Shown: positions 11,201-19,599, counted from the first letter of the stretch. The stretch: 64,000 bases of DNA from Hydrogenophilales bacterium (GCA_902627495.1 CACOJS010000004.1:1-64000); one strand, 5' to 3'. The notes: generated by a model not told the origin, from the letters alone. Translations and numbers: made by a program.

Positions 11201-11402
11201 AGATGAGACAGGTCTTATAAATGTGATATTTTGGCCAAAAATAGTGCAGAGATATCAGAGAACTATACTTACATCAAAGTTAATGTTGGTAGAAGGCTTC
11301 ACTCAAAAAGAAAGTGAGGTTATTAACATAATTGCCAGACATACTGAAGATCATTCTGCTCTACTAGGCAACCTCAATTCAAAATCAAGAGATTTTCATT
11401 AA
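8268..11402 (+). CDS. dnaE2: Error-prone DNA polymerase III alpha subunit DnaE2
   Basis: The C-family polymerase that carries out SOS-induced lesion bypass together with ImuA and ImuB. An N-terminal PHP domain begins EYAELHCVSNFTFLRGAS. The polymerase core has GRGSAANSVVCFALG near residue 330 and the catalytic aspartates in PDIDIDFE near residue 368. FGEYGFPESHAASFALLVYAS is the DnaE2 fingers motif, and an OB-fold lies at the C-terminus (IVINRQRPSSGKG). The frame can begin at TTG 8226, overlapping imuB, but GTG 8268 gives the conserved N-terminus. Neither has a convincing ribosome-binding site, so translation may depend on termination of imuB. The length, 1044 residues, is normal for DnaE2. 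It is the last gene of the SOS operon. Confidence 0.96.
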   Translation: MEYAELHCVSNFTFLRGASHPEELVQFAAKLKYESIAITDECSLAGIVRAHIAAKKYQIKLIVGSEITLSDGLSLVLLAKNKTGYENLSKLITHGRRKTHKGQYYLTRNDIAQGIPDCIVLWHPKILNQKDGVWLSEIFPNMVWVSVRNLANSRAKNQINKLIRFANKLSLPCLATGNVHMHTRERRHLQDTVTAIRLGLPLSDLGYHLNQNGEHHLRCIKYIASIYPQSLIKETINVSKLCNFSIDELQYKYPNEAIPNQRGTADHLSHLTKKGLKDRFKKLNKNIPKNIIEIMNHEISLIRELRYEHYFLTVYDIVKFAKEKGILCQGRGSAANSVVCFALGITEVDPTRSQLLFERFISKERKEPPDIDIDFEHNRREEVIQYIYQKYGKERAALTAAVVTYRIKSAIRDVGRALKIKNHKIDKLLSVNPHLWWEKSDTNKHLQLSGLDPESLTTKNLIKIVKSLIGFPRHLSQHVGGFVISQEPLHMLVPIENTIVLEKKKDNKKEVENSQYLEVGRTIIQWDKNDLDALNILKIDILALGILSVITESLNLISQKKNKSFKLTDIPPEDPKVYEMIKRADTVGVFQVESRAQMSMLPRLRPNNFYDLVIQIAIVRPGPIQGGMVHPYLKRRQGVDPITYPSLAIKNVLERTLGVPIFQEQIMQIAITAAGFSPGEADQLRRSISGWRSKGNLSQLRKRLIKGMYDRGYDQNFSNQVFNQILGFGEYGFPESHAASFALLVYASAWLKCHEPASFLVALLNSQPMGFYAPAQLIQDAQRHNVNVKPPNLLLSNWDCSLESNKRQQKTTVRLGLRMIKGLSKSGAQHLLKIRKEKKTLSHKELLIAARLSSKDMKALAQADALSLPDGNRRSALWLVSGIKNPIPIFENQPSEDDKAELPELTEGENIVADYETIGTSLRNHPLKLLRNDLVALRTITASHIKTNPNGKIVRTSGIVINRQRPSSGKGVIFITLEDETGLINVIFWPKIVQRYQRTILTSKLMLVEGFTQKESEVINIIARHTEDHSALLGNLNSKSRDFH

Positions 11403-11497
11403 CTTGAATGGAAAAATTGCCTTATCAACAACTTCAGGTTAGAGTTTTTATGGGAGCCGCCCAATGTCGGCTTTGAAAGTTAAGGAAAGAAAACAGA

Positions 11498-12625
11498 ATG
11501 ACTCTAGACAAACTACTATTTACAAAGAAACAACTCAGGGATATCACCCTGAAAAACCGCGTAGCTATTGCCCCTATGTGCAACTACTCTGCCAAAGATG
11601 GTTTTGCCAATGATTGGCACTTAGTTCATCTTGGAAAATTTGCACAAGGAGGAGCAGGTCTAGTTTTTACTGAGGCTACCGCAGTACAATCTACCGGCAG
11701 AATTACCCATGGTGACCTAGGTATTTGGAAAGATGATCACATACCTGGCTTAAAAAAAATAAGTGAGTTTATAAAATCACAAAACTCTATCCCTGGAATC
11801 CAACTAGCCCATGCCGGAAGAAAAGCCAGTATGCAACGCCCTTGGCATGGGAATGGACCACTTGATCATACAGACCAAAGTCGCGGTGAAGATAACTGGG
11901 AGATAGATGCACCAAGTGCCATTGCAGTGGCAGAGGGTTTTCTAACTCCACATGAATTAAGCTTAGAAGAAATAGGACAAATTCAGAACTCATGGAAAGA
12001 CGCAACCATACGTGCTAGAAAAGCTGGATTTGAAGTTGTGGAGCTACACAGTGCTCACGGATACTTGGGTCATGAGTTTTTATCCCCGATCTCTAATAAA
12101 CGAAAAGACAAATATGGAAACACCTTGGAAGGACGTATGCGTTTCGTGCTAGAAACAGCAGAAATAATAAGAGAGAATTGGCCCAAAAATAAACCCGTTT
12201 TCACACGAATCTCTTCCGTAGACGGGGTTGACGGTGGATGGACCCTCGAAGACAGCGTAACTCTTTCTAAGGAGTTAAAAAAACGTGGTATCGATGTTAT
12301 AGATTGCTCATCCGGTGGAATATCTGGCAGTGCAACTGCTGCAAAAATTAAACGAGGACCTGGATTCCAAGTGCCATTTTCGGAGAAAATAAAAATCCAA
12401 GCTGATATTTCTACCATGACGGTTGGGTTAATTACCGAGCCTCACCATGCAGAGGAAATTTTACAATCTGGCAAAGCAGACATTATTGCAATTGGCCGTG
12501 AGGCCCTCTACAACCCTAACTGGGCATTGCATAGCGAAGTGGAATTGATGGGGGAAGGTGAGTTCGAGTCTTGGCCTCACCAATATGGATGGTGGCTAGA
12601 TAAAAGACAAAAAAGTAAAAGTTAA
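11498..12625 (+). CDS. NADH:flavin oxidoreductase, Old Yellow Enzyme (YqjM/XenA class)
   Basis: A 375-residue FMN-dependent TIM-barrel ene-reductase. APMCNYSAKDGFANDWHLVH at residues 25-44 contains the class II OYE cysteine (C28) that tunes FMN. QLAHAGRKAS is also typical, and ELHSAHGYLGHEFLSPISN carries the active-site HxxH-like pair and the conserved barrel loop. These enzymes reduce activated C=C bonds such as enones and nitro-olefins; the natural substrate is seldom known. A good Shine-Dalgarno (AAGGAAAG) precedes the ATG. It begins a three-gene block with the VOC protein (21-base gap) and an acyl-CoA dehydrogenase, suggesting a short degradative operon for an unsaturated acid or aromatic-derived acyl-CoA. 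Confidence 0.92.
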   Translation: MTLDKLLFTKKQLRDITLKNRVAIAPMCNYSAKDGFANDWHLVHLGKFAQGGAGLVFTEATAVQSTGRITHGDLGIWKDDHIPGLKKISEFIKSQNSIPGIQLAHAGRKASMQRPWHGNGPLDHTDQSRGEDNWEIDAPSAIAVAEGFLTPHELSLEEIGQIQNSWKDATIRARKAGFEVVELHSAHGYLGHEFLSPISNKRKDKYGNTLEGRMRFVLETAEIIRENWPKNKPVFTRISSVDGVDGGWTLEDSVTLSKELKKRGIDVIDCSSGGISGSATAAKIKRGPGFQVPFSEKIKIQADISTMTVGLITEPHHAEEILQSGKADIIAIGREALYNPNWALHSEVELMGEGEFESWPHQYGWWLDKRQKSKS

Positions 12626-12646
12626 AAAAAGAAAATAAGGTAAAAA

Positions 12647-13054
12647 ATGGTTGCTGTGGGAATGAATCATTTTACGATAATAGCGAGAGATCTTACAGAG
12701 ACACGAGACTTTTACTGTGAGTATCTTGACCTAACGGTTGGCTATCGTCCTGCCCTTGGGTTTCCTGGCGAATGGTTATACGCCAATGGAAATGCTGTTT
12801 TGCATATAATTGCTGGAAGAGAATCGCCTAAACACCCCACCGGCGTACTTGACCATATGGCTTTCAGTGGAAAAAATATTAACAAAATATTACAAAGATT
12901 AAAATCTAACAACATCGACTTTAATTTAAAAAAACAACCAGAAACCAATATATGGCAACTTTTTTTTCATGATCCTAACGGTGCTAAAGTAGAATTAGAT
13001 TTTCCTGCATCCGAAAAGCCAAAGCTCAATCCCACTAGTACCGATGATACCTAG
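12647..13054 (+). CDS. VOC (glyoxalase/dioxygenase superfamily) protein
   Basis: A 135-residue single-module VOC protein. MNHFTIIARDLTETRDFYCEYLDLTVGYRP and LDHMAFSGKNINKILQRL form the paired beta-alpha-beta-beta-beta units, and the metal-ligand-like positions H8, H62 (LDHM) and E111 (KVELDF) are present. Such proteins are lyases, isomerases, dioxygenases or resistance proteins, and nothing here fixes the reaction. It sits between an ene-reductase and an acyl-CoA dehydrogenase, and its last 11 bases overlap the next start, so it almost certainly belongs to that operon. The start follows AAAATAAGGTAAAAA, an acceptable ribosome-binding site. Confidence 0.85.
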   Translation: MVAVGMNHFTIIARDLTETRDFYCEYLDLTVGYRPALGFPGEWLYANGNAVLHIIAGRESPKHPTGVLDHMAFSGKNINKILQRLKSNNIDFNLKKQPETNIWQLFFHDPNGAKVELDFPASEKPKLNPTSTDDT

Positions 13055-14201
13055 AACATTATTTACCGCTGAGCACGAGACCTTTAGAAATACCGTCAGT
13101 CGGTTTATGAAAGAACAAGTTATCCCGAATGATGACAAATGGCAAAACCAAGGGTACGTTGACAAAGAGATTTGGCAACTTGCAGGAAAATTGGGGTTGC
13201 TCTGTGTAGGTATCCCAGAGGAGTATGGAGGGGCGGGGGCTGATAAACTGTCAAGTATGATTTTAATAGAGGAACAAGCCAAAGCAAATATTAGCTCTTT
13301 GGGTTTTGGAGTCCATTCAGATATTACCGCACCCTATCTTCTGAACTACGGAAGCAAGAGTTTGAAACAAAAATATCTTCCTAAAATGGTCTCTGGAGAA
13401 ATGATTGGGGCAATAGCGATGACAGAACCCTCTACAGGATCCGACCTTCAATCAATACAAACTACCGCAAGACGCGCCGGGTCTAACTATATTCTCAATG
13501 GCTCAAAGACCTTTATAACTAATGGCTGGAACTGTGATTTAGTAATCGTGGTGGCCAAAACAGATCTAGCGAAGAGGGCTAAGGGCACCAGTCTATTTGT
13601 GGTTGACACCTCTATGGAGGGATTCACAAAGGGGAAACCTCTCAAAAAGATGGGTTTAAAAGGGCAAGATACTGCCGAACTTTTTTTTCAGAACGTAAGC
13701 GTTCCGCAAGAAAATATACTGGGCCATGAAAACGATGGCTTTATTTATTTGATGCAGGAGCTTCCGTGGGAAAGACTGCAAATAGCTATCGGAGCTGTGG
13801 CTAAATCTAGGGCTGCTCTTGATTGGACTATCGCATATGTTCAAGACAGATCAGTATTTGGTAAACAGGTGGGGGAATTTCAAACCACCAGATTCCGACT
13901 AGCTGAATTAAGTACTGAGATTCAAATTGCACAGGTTTTTATTGATCGCTGTATGGAATTAATTCAAGCTAATCAACTAGATGTTGAAACGGCTTCGATG
14001 GCAAAGTACTGGACTACTGACTTAGAAAATAAAGTTGTCGATGAGTGTCTACAATTGCATGGTGGATACGGCTATATGTGGGAGTACCCAATTTCCAGAG
14101 CCTATGTAGACGCGAGAATACAGAAAATTTATGGGGGGACTAATGAGATTATGAAGGAATTAATAAGTAGGTCGATAGGTCTGGGCGTAAATAAAAAATA
14201 G
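13044..14201 (+). CDS. Acyl-CoA dehydrogenase (long-chain type active site)
   Basis: A 385-residue FAD enzyme introducing a trans-2 double bond into an acyl-CoA. MTEPSTGSDLQ and FITNGWNCDL bind FAD and substrate, and LHGGYGYMWEYPISR and IYGGTNEIMKELI form the C-terminal helical signature. The usual C-terminal catalytic glutamate (YEGT) is glycine here (YGGT). Instead, the glutamate in ELPWERL (about E242) aligns with the catalytic Glu of long-chain and isovaleryl-type enzymes, so activity is expected. It overlaps the VOC gene by 11 bases and is the last member of the OYE-VOC-ACAD operon. Substrate length or branching is not determinable from sequence. Confidence 0.93.
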   Translation: MIPRTLFTAEHETFRNTVSRFMKEQVIPNDDKWQNQGYVDKEIWQLAGKLGLLCVGIPEEYGGAGADKLSSMILIEEQAKANISSLGFGVHSDITAPYLLNYGSKSLKQKYLPKMVSGEMIGAIAMTEPSTGSDLQSIQTTARRAGSNYILNGSKTFITNGWNCDLVIVVAKTDLAKRAKGTSLFVVDTSMEGFTKGKPLKKMGLKGQDTAELFFQNVSVPQENILGHENDGFIYLMQELPWERLQIAIGAVAKSRAALDWTIAYVQDRSVFGKQVGEFQTTRFRLAELSTEIQIAQVFIDRCMELIQANQLDVETASMAKYWTTDLENKVVDECLQLHGGYGYMWEYPISRAYVDARIQKIYGGTNEIMKELISRSIGLGVNKK

Positions 14202-14226
14202 AGGCAACTAAATCTCACCTGTAGGA

Positions 14227-14427
14227 TTATTTCTTATTGTCCTTAGTGGCACCAGAATCAATATCAGTCACCTGATGGTCTTCTGCTTGGGACTCTCCTC
14301 GATAATACCTTCGCTCACGCTCGTAATACTCAATCCAGTGTTTAATTGATCCTTCTTGCATCTCAATCGCGGCATCAGCAAAAACCAGCGAGGAAAAACC
14401 AACACAAACCACAATAACAAATTTCAT
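14227..14427 (-). CDS. Small secreted protein, unknown function
   Basis: A 66-residue product from ATG 14427. MKFVIVVCVGFSSLVFADA is a clear signal peptide with cleavage near ADA. The mature part is short and charged (IKHWIEYYERERRYYRGES) with an acidic tail. The frame could start three codons earlier (MQN). It lies convergent with the acyl-CoA dehydrogenase, 25 bases away, and just downstream of tRNA-Arg on the same strand, so it may be read through from the tRNA promoter. No family is recognised. Confidence 0.6.
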   Translation of the reverse strand: MKFVIVVCVGFSSLVFADAAIEMQEGSIKHWIEYYERERRYYRGESQAEDHQVTDIDSGATKDNKK

Positions 14428-14448
14428 ATTTTGCACTCATAAAAAAAA

Positions 14449-14526
14449 TGGCGCGCCCGGCAGGACTTGAACCCACGACCCCCTGGTTCGTAGCCAGGTA
14501 CTCTAATCCAACTGAGCTACGGGCGC
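14449..14526 (-). tRNA. tRNA-Arg(ACG)
   Basis: The complement folds as a full cloverleaf: acceptor GCGCCCG/CGGGCGC, D arm GCTCAGTTGGATTAGAGT, anticodon stem CTGG/CCAG with loop CTACGAA (anticodon ACG), T arm GTGGG-TTCAAGT-CCTGC, and an encoded CCA. The A34 is expected to be edited to inosine by TadA. In many Gammaproteobacteria this tRNA lies beside csrA and tRNA-Ser(GCT); here it is on the opposite side of lysC. Confidence 0.97.
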
Positions 14527-14645
14527 ATTAATCCTTCATTATGCCAAAGTAGCTGTTCAAACCAAAATTAATATCACACTAAGCTGGTATAATTTCCATT
14601 TTAGCTTAAAATCAGTCCAAAATTTAGGTTCACGGGCATATTGTA

Positions 14646-15893
14646 ATGGCTTTAATAGTACAAAAATTTGGCGGAACATCTGTTGGCTCAACCTCGCACA
14701 TAAAAAACGTTGCTAAACGAGTCTCGAAGTGGGTTAAAGGAGATAATCAGATAGTAGTGGTAGTTTCAGCTATGGCAGGAGAGACCAATCGTCTTTTTAA
14801 TATGATATCGGACATTACTGACTCTCAAATAGATAGAGAAATTGATGCTGTTGCTGCCACTGGCGAGCAGGTGACAGCGGGATTGCTGTCTCTTGCACTG
14901 AAACAATTGGGGATACCTTCTCAATCTTTTACCGGATGGCAGGTGCCAATTATGACGGATGGGGCATATACTAAAGCTAGAATTAAAAACATATGTGGTG
15001 AAAATATACTCTCTTCCCTATCCGACGGTTATGTTCCTATTGTCACAGGATTTCAGGGTATGGATGATGCTAAAAGTACCAATACACTTGGACGTGGCGG
15101 ATCAGATACATCGGCGGTAGCAATTGCCGCTTCGCTATCAGCCGATGAATGTCAAATATATACTGACGTTGACGGAGTTTATACTACTGATCCTAGGGTT
15201 GTATCAAATGCTTGCCTTCTCAAAACTATAACTTTTGAAGAAATGCTAGAAATGGCTAGCTTAGGGTCTAAAGTTCTTCAGTTAAGGTCCGTAGAGTTTG
15301 CAGGTAAATATCATGTTAAATTGCGAGTCTTATCAAGCCTAACTAGCCCTGATTGTCCTCTGGAAGAAGAGGCCAAATCGGGAACATTAATTACCTATGA
15401 GGACGATAATACAATGGAACAAGCGGAAGTATCAGGTATTGCTTTTAATAAAGATGAGGCTAAAGTCACCGTGATGGGGGTACCCGATAAGCCAGGAATT
15501 GCTTTTTCCATACTCGACCCAATTGCAGCGGCTAACATAGAGGTTGATGTAATAGTTCAGAATATAGGGAAGGACGGTACCACTGACTTCTCCTTCACAG
15601 TGGCGCGCAAAGATTTAACGAAGACCCTCGATACATTGAGACCGGTGGCAAAACATATCAAGGCACGAGACCTCATAGGTGATGACGATATCTGCAAAGT
15701 AGGACTAGTTGGGGTTGGCATGAGATCTCATGTAGGTATTGCCAGCAAGATGTTTAAGGCACTATCTGATGAAAATATCAACATTCAAATGATAAGTACC
15801 TCAGAGATCAAAATAACCGTTGTTATTCATGAAAACTCAATGGAGGCCGCCACAAAGATTCTCCATAAAGCATTTGAGCTGGATAAGAAGTAG
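14646..15893 (+). CDS. lysC: Aspartate kinase
   Basis: The 415-residue enzyme phosphorylates aspartate in the first step of Lys, Thr, Met and diaminopimelate synthesis. The N-terminal kinase domain has KFGGTSVGS (residues 7-15), VVVSAMAGETN, TLGRGGSDTSAVAIAA and IYTDVDGVYTTDPRV. Two C-terminal ACT domains (about 265-410) bind feedback inhibitors. The length and layout match the monofunctional LysC of Pseudomonas-like bacteria. It is followed after 25 bases by tRNA-Ser, with no csrA gene in between, although csrA usually occupies that place in related bacteria. Confidence 0.97.
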   Translation: MALIVQKFGGTSVGSTSHIKNVAKRVSKWVKGDNQIVVVVSAMAGETNRLFNMISDITDSQIDREIDAVAATGEQVTAGLLSLALKQLGIPSQSFTGWQVPIMTDGAYTKARIKNICGENILSSLSDGYVPIVTGFQGMDDAKSTNTLGRGGSDTSAVAIAASLSADECQIYTDVDGVYTTDPRVVSNACLLKTITFEEMLEMASLGSKVLQLRSVEFAGKYHVKLRVLSSLTSPDCPLEEEAKSGTLITYEDDNTMEQAEVSGIAFNKDEAKVTVMGVPDKPGIAFSILDPIAAANIEVDVIVQNIGKDGTTDFSFTVARKDLTKTLDTLRPVAKHIKARDLIGDDDICKVGLVGVGMRSHVGIASKMFKALSDENINIQMISTSEIKITVVIHENSMEAATKILHKAFELDKK

Positions 15894-15918
15894 GTCTGCA
15901 ATGTACAATCAGGGATTC

Positions 15919-16010
15919 GGAGAGTTGGCCGAGCGGCTGAAGGCGCTCCCCTGCTAAGGGAGTATAGGGTTTATCCCCTATCGAGGGTTCGAATCCCTCA
16001 CTCTCCGCCA
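15919..16010 (+). tRNA. tRNA-Ser(GCT)
   Basis: A class II cloverleaf: acceptor GGAGAGT/ACTCTCC, anticodon stem CTCCC/GGGAG with loop CTGCTAA (anticodon GCT), long variable arm TATAGGG-TTTAT-CCCCTA, T arm GAGGG-TTCGAAT-CCCTC, and encoded CCA ending at 16010. It is immediately followed by a truncated acyl-CoA dehydrogenase copy on the opposite strand. Confidence 0.98.
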
Positions 16011-16323
16011 AATTCGTCAAACCCTCACCAGTATCGCTGTCAGGCAAGAAAAAATTCCATAAACTTGATTGCTTTGCCTTTTCTTTGGCCTCATCTAGCA
16101 GTTCAAGTTGTCGGGGGTGCCACGTCCACCGGTTGTCTTTCGTTTTATCCAAAGCAAAGAATTCTTCCGTTATGGGTTTCACGTTCTGTTCGATATGTGC
16201 CTTGACACGAACCATTAACGGCTGCACCGCTGGCAAGATTGATAATTCAAGTAACTCAGATTTTAACACAACACTATTTTCAAGATTTTGACTCTTGTCC
16301 CCCTTGTATTTTATTTCATCCAC
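16011..16323 (-). pseudogene. Truncated acyl-CoA dehydrogenase N-terminal fragment
   Basis: From GTG 16323 the complement encodes about 104 residues (VDEIKYKGDKSQ.., IEQNVKPITEEFFALDK, RWTWHPRQLELLDEAK, SLWNFFLPDSDTGEGL). These align residue for residue with the first ~105 residues of the intact 431-residue acyl-CoA dehydrogenase encoded at 38475-39770. DNA similarity includes the ribosome-binding region (AGAGGTAAAAGCGTC versus AGGGGAAAAGTGTC) and stops exactly at the CCA end of tRNA-Ser. The reading frame continues into the complement of the tRNA and has no natural end. This is a broken paralogous copy cut at the tRNA 3' end, probably non-functional. Confidence 0.85.
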
Positions 16324-16451
16324 GACGCTTTTACCTCTTATATACAGAAAATAATAAAAAGATAATATTTTAAATATGATTACCAATTCGGCATTTTGGG
16401 ATGAATCAACGTAATATTTCAACGCTGTGTTTTCCATTGAATAAAAAAGAT

Positions 16452-17231
16452 TTAAATTTCTTTTGGAACACCGACTTTATTGTAGCCACAATCAACGTAA
16501 TGCGTTTCTCCAGTTACCCCGGATGATAGATCACTAAGCAAATATAGACCTGAATTTCCTATTTCATCCAATGTAATATTTCTTCTCATAAGTGAGTTTT
16601 TTTCGGACCATTTCATCATATTTTTGCCACCTGAAATACCAGCCATAGCAAGTGTTTTCATGACGCCTGCAGATAAAGAATTCACTCTAATTCCATATTC
16701 ACCTAGATCAGCGGCCAAATATCTAACGCTTGATTCCAAAGCAGCCTTAGCCACACCCATTACATTGTAATTTGGCACGGCTCTCTGAGAGCCATCATAG
16801 GTTAGGGTAACCATTGAACCACCATTATTCATAAGTGGATAGGCCTCTTTCGCTACTTCTGTAAAAGAAAAACAAGATATAAGCATTGTTTTCGAAAAAT
16901 TTTCTCTGGTTGACTCAATATATTTACCTTTTAATTCATTCTTATCTGAAAATGCAATCGAATGGAGCACGAAATCAAGCGATCCCCACTTTTTATTAAT
17001 ATTATCGAAAGTATTTTTAATAGATTCATTGTTGAGCACGTCACACTTTAAAATAAAATTACTATTTATTGATTTCGCTAATGGCTCAATTCTTTTGAGA
17101 AGCGATTCACCTTGATATGTAAAACACAAGTCCGCGCCTTGTTCAGCAAGTTTCCTAGCTATACCCCAGGCGATTGAACGACTATTGGCAACGCCCATTA
17201 CAATACCTTTTTTTCCCTCTAGAATACCCAT
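16452..17231 (-). CDS. fabI: Enoyl-[acyl-carrier-protein] reductase (NADH)
   Basis: The 259-residue short-chain dehydrogenase catalyses the last step of fatty acid elongation. GIVMGVANSRSIAWGIARKL is the FabI dinucleotide-binding loop. Tyr145 (LTYDGS) and the Tyr155-x6-Lys162 pair (YNVMGVAK) are the catalytic residues, and LHSIAF and NSLSAGVMKTLAM are family signatures. An upstream in-frame ATG exists at 17240, but AGGAG is nine bases before ATG 17231, which is therefore preferred. The start lies one base after the fabB stop. Gene order fabA-fabB-fabI ties it to unsaturated fatty acid synthesis. Confidence 0.97.
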   Translation of the reverse strand: MGILEGKKGIVMGVANSRSIAWGIARKLAEQGADLCFTYQGESLLKRIEPLAKSINSNFILKCDVLNNESIKNTFDNINKKWGSLDFVLHSIAFSDKNELKGKYIESTRENFSKTMLISCFSFTEVAKEAYPLMNNGGSMVTLTYDGSQRAVPNYNVMGVAKAALESSVRYLAADLGEYGIRVNSLSAGVMKTLAMAGISGGKNMMKWSEKNSLMRRNITLDEIGNSGLYLLSDLSSGVTGETHYVDCGYNKVGVPKEI

Positions 17232-17232
17232 A

Positions 17233-18444
17233 TTAATCATATCTCCTGAAGACTAATGATGCGTTTGTACCGCCAAAGCCAAAACTGTTACTCATTGTTG
17301 TGTCAAAAGATCCTTCCCTAAGGCTCGTTAGAATGTTTAAATCTTTTGCTGCGTCATCAATATTTTCAATGTGAGCGGACTCACACATAAAGTCATTCCG
17401 TAGCATTAATAATGAGTAGATTGCCTCGTGCACCCCAGCTGCTCCAAGTGAATGCCCTGTTAATGATTTCGTTGAGCTAATATATGGAGTTTGCTCGCCA
17501 AAAACTTTTTTTACTGCGCCAAGCTCCGCGACATCACCCACCGGTGTAGAAGTCCCGTGGGCATTAATATAGTTTACCTTTTCTCCCAAATTTTTTATTG
17601 CCATTTCCATACATCTTATAGCTCCCTCTCCGGAGGGCTGAACCATATCATATCCATCTGAAGTTGCTCCATAACCAACCAACTCCGCATAAATCTTTGC
17701 TCCTCTTGATTTGGCATGATTAAGCTCCTCTAATATGAGTACCCCACCACCACCTGCAATAACAAATCCATCTCGTGTAGAGTCAAAGGCTCTAGAGGCT
17801 GATTCTGGTTTATCGTTATATTTTGATGATAACGCTGTCATTGCGTCGAATAATGCAGATAAAGACCAATCTAATTCCTCACCCCCCCCTGCAAACACAA
17901 TATCTTGTTTACCCATTTGAATGAGTTCTGCCCCATGGCCTATGCAGTGAGCGCTCGTAGCACATGCTGAACTGATAGAATAATTGATGCCTTTTATTTT
18001 AAAAAAAGTTGACAGCGTAGCTGAATTTGTACTGCACATTACTTTAGGAACGCTTGTTGGACCTATTTTTTTAGGGCCAGAGTTTCTGGTTATGTCAAAA
18101 GCCCTCAATAAATTTTTTGTCGATGGTCCCCCTGAGCCCATAACAAGGCCTGTCATGGGATTAGAAATATTATCTTTTTCAAGACCAGAATCCTCAAGTG
18201 CCTCTAACATAGCTAGGTAATTATAACTGGCTCCATCACCCATGAATCTCAAAAACCTTCGGTCAATTGACTCTTGAAGATTGATTTTAATTTGGCCACT
18301 TACATGACTACGAAAACCCATATCCTTCTGAGACTGATCAAATGAGATACCTGACTTTGCTTCTCTCAGAGATTCTAGAACCTCTACGGCATTATTGCCG
18401 ATTGGAGAAATTATTCCTAGGCCAGTAACTACTACTCTTCTCAT
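17233..18444 (-). CDS. fabB: 3-oxoacyl-ACP synthase I (beta-ketoacyl synthase)
   Basis: A 403-residue thiolase-fold condensing enzyme with the Cys-His-His triad: C161 in [10 protein letters not shown], His in [12 protein letters not shown] and His in [25 protein letters not shown] is the C-terminal signature. With FabA it makes monounsaturated fatty acids by elongating cis-3-decenoyl-ACP. The length matches E. coli FabB. It overlaps the fabA stop by the ATGA four-base arrangement, so translation is coupled. No internal anomaly was seen. Confidence 0.97.
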   Translation of the reverse strand: MRRVVVTGLGIISPIGNNAVEVLESLREAKSGISFDQSQKDMGFRSHVSGQIKINLQESIDRRFLRFMGDGASYNYLAMLEALEDSGLEKDNISNPMTGLVMGSGGPSTKNLLRAFDITRNSGPKKIGPTSVPKVMCSTNSATLSTFFKIKGINYSISSACATSAHCIGHGAELIQMGKQDIVFAGGGEELDWSLSALFDAMTALSSKYNDKPESASRAFDSTRDGFVIAGGGGVLILEELNHAKSRGAKIYAELVGYGATSDGYDMVQPSGEGAIRCMEMAIKNLGEKVNYINAHGTSTPVGDVAELGAVKKVFGEQTPYISSTKSLTGHSLGAAGVHEAIYSLLMLRNDFMCESAHIENIDDAAKDLNILTSLREGSFDTTMSNSFGFGGTNASLVFRRYD

Positions 18445-18941
18445 TTTATTAATCCTACTTTCAATCCCTCGGCTGTATAGATTTTTTTTCCATCCACAGT
18501 TACTGTACCATCACCGACGCCAACAACAACACCTCTTTTAATAACTTTTTTCATATTGATATGATAAGTAACCAACTTAGAGTTTTTTAAAATTTCTCCA
18601 GCAAACTTAACGCTTCCGGATCCAAGAGCACGGCCTCTGCCCGGCTCGCCAATCCAGCCCAAATAAAAACCCACTAATTGCCACATCGCATCAAGACCTA
18701 GGCAGCCAGGCATTACTGGATCCATTTCAAAATGACAATCAAAAAACCATAAAGAAGGTTTTATGTCAAATTCAGCTATTATCTCCCCCTTATCGAATGA
18801 CCCACCTTGTTCGGTAATTTTAGTGATCCTATCAAACATCAGCATTGGCGGCAAAGGAAGCCTGGCATTACCGGGGCCAAACATTTTGCCATGTCCACAT
18901 TCTAATAATTCTTGATTTGAAAAGCTTGATTTTCTATCCAT
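18441..18941 (-). CDS. fabA: 3-hydroxydecanoyl-ACP dehydratase/isomerase
   Basis: A 166-residue hot-dog fold enzyme that dehydrates 3-hydroxydecanoyl-ACP and isomerises the product, the branch point to unsaturated fatty acids. [20 protein letters not shown] contains His70 and Asp84, numbered as in E. coli Fab[21 protein letters not shown] is the typical N-terminus. It is the first gene of fabA-fabB-fabI. The upstream AT-rich interval presumably carries the promoter, but I could not recognise a FabR or FadR site. Confidence 0.97.
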   Translation of the reverse strand: MDRKSSFSNQELLECGHGKMFGPGNARLPLPPMLMFDRITKITEQGGSFDKGEIIAEFDIKPSLWFFDCHFEMDPVMPGCLGLDAMWQLVGFYLGWIGEPGRGRALGSGSVKFAGEILKNSKLVTYHINMKKVIKRGVVVGVGDGTVTVDGKKIYTAEGLKVGLIK

Positions 18942-19303
18942 AGGAAATTTTTATCTCATTTTTTAGTTATATAATGCAAAAGACTAAATTATTGTTATCG
19001 TAAAATATAGAAAAAGTATCATATGATAATTTCCTTAATTTTGATATGACTTATAGTGGAGGAAGATCAGTATTAATGCCATAGATATATTTTTTTTGGA
19101 TGCCATTCTCAAATCTTCAGGAGTCTGAGATTGTACATTGGTGGCTAGAATCACCACACACGAAAAACATGTCAAAGAAATTGTTAAATATTAAATATTC
19201 CATACGATCACCTTTTAAATAGAGGGTTCCGTTACATAACGTCCGCCCAAAGCTCCCAAAATATAAAGTTAAGTCGGAGGTCAAGAAAATCTGATTGTCT
19301 CAA
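18942..19303. other. Intergenic region upstream of fabA
   Basis: About 360 AT-rich bases with no convincing gene. Part must hold the fabA promoter on the minus strand. No known operator, tRNA or structured RNA was recognised. Confidence 0.5.
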
Positions 19304-19385
19304 TATACCCCAAAATACCACCCGTAACTTATTTTTTACCTCCCCTAGAAATGGGGGTATTATTATTTGATAAACCTTAACCTGT
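19304..19385 (+). repeat. Hairpin intergenic repeat A, copy 1
   Basis: Begins TATACCCCAAAATACC, continues CTTATTTTTTACCTCCCC, and closes a hairpin TACCTCC/GGGGGTA before TATTATTTGATAAACC. It is shared with copies near 21.9, 23.8, 29.4, 29.9, 37.3, 43.0, 47.0 and 61.9 kb. Here it lies just upstream of the small frame at 19407 and the secreted protein at 19600. Confidence 0.85.
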
Positions 19386-19406
19386 GTTGAAGAAACCCCT
19401 AAAACC

Positions 19407-19598
19407 GTGACGCTTAAAAACTTTCTCAGAAGTAACAGCATGGCCTTGCAATCGCCAAGTGATTCAGAGATCGGTAAAAAACAACTCGGTCAAAAAATCA
19501 CTAACGCTACCGACTTCTTATCCTGCTGGATGACCACCGCACAGATTAAAGAGATGCAGTCTAAAAAAGTTATGTTCGATAACCTAGGGGTTCAGTGA
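19407..19598 (+). CDS. Hypothetical short protein, doubtful
   Basis: An open frame of 63 codons from GTG 19407, or 52 from ATG 19440. It ends one base before the start of the next gene, so it could be translated as a coupled leader. The sequence (KQLGQKITNATDFLSCWMTT) resembles nothing I recognise and has no signal peptide. It follows repeat A in the position where MORN-family genes sit after other copies, so it may be a decayed relative. Low confidence that it is a gene. Confidence 0.25.
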   Translation: MTLKNFLRSNSMALQSPSDSEIGKKQLGQKITNATDFLSCWMTTAQIKEMQSKKVMFDNLGVQ

Positions 19599-19599
19599 G

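Noticed and set aside
11450-11475. Hairpin AGCCG/CGGCT after dnaE2
   Set aside because: The stem is only five pairs and there is no T-run, so calling it a terminator would be unsupported.
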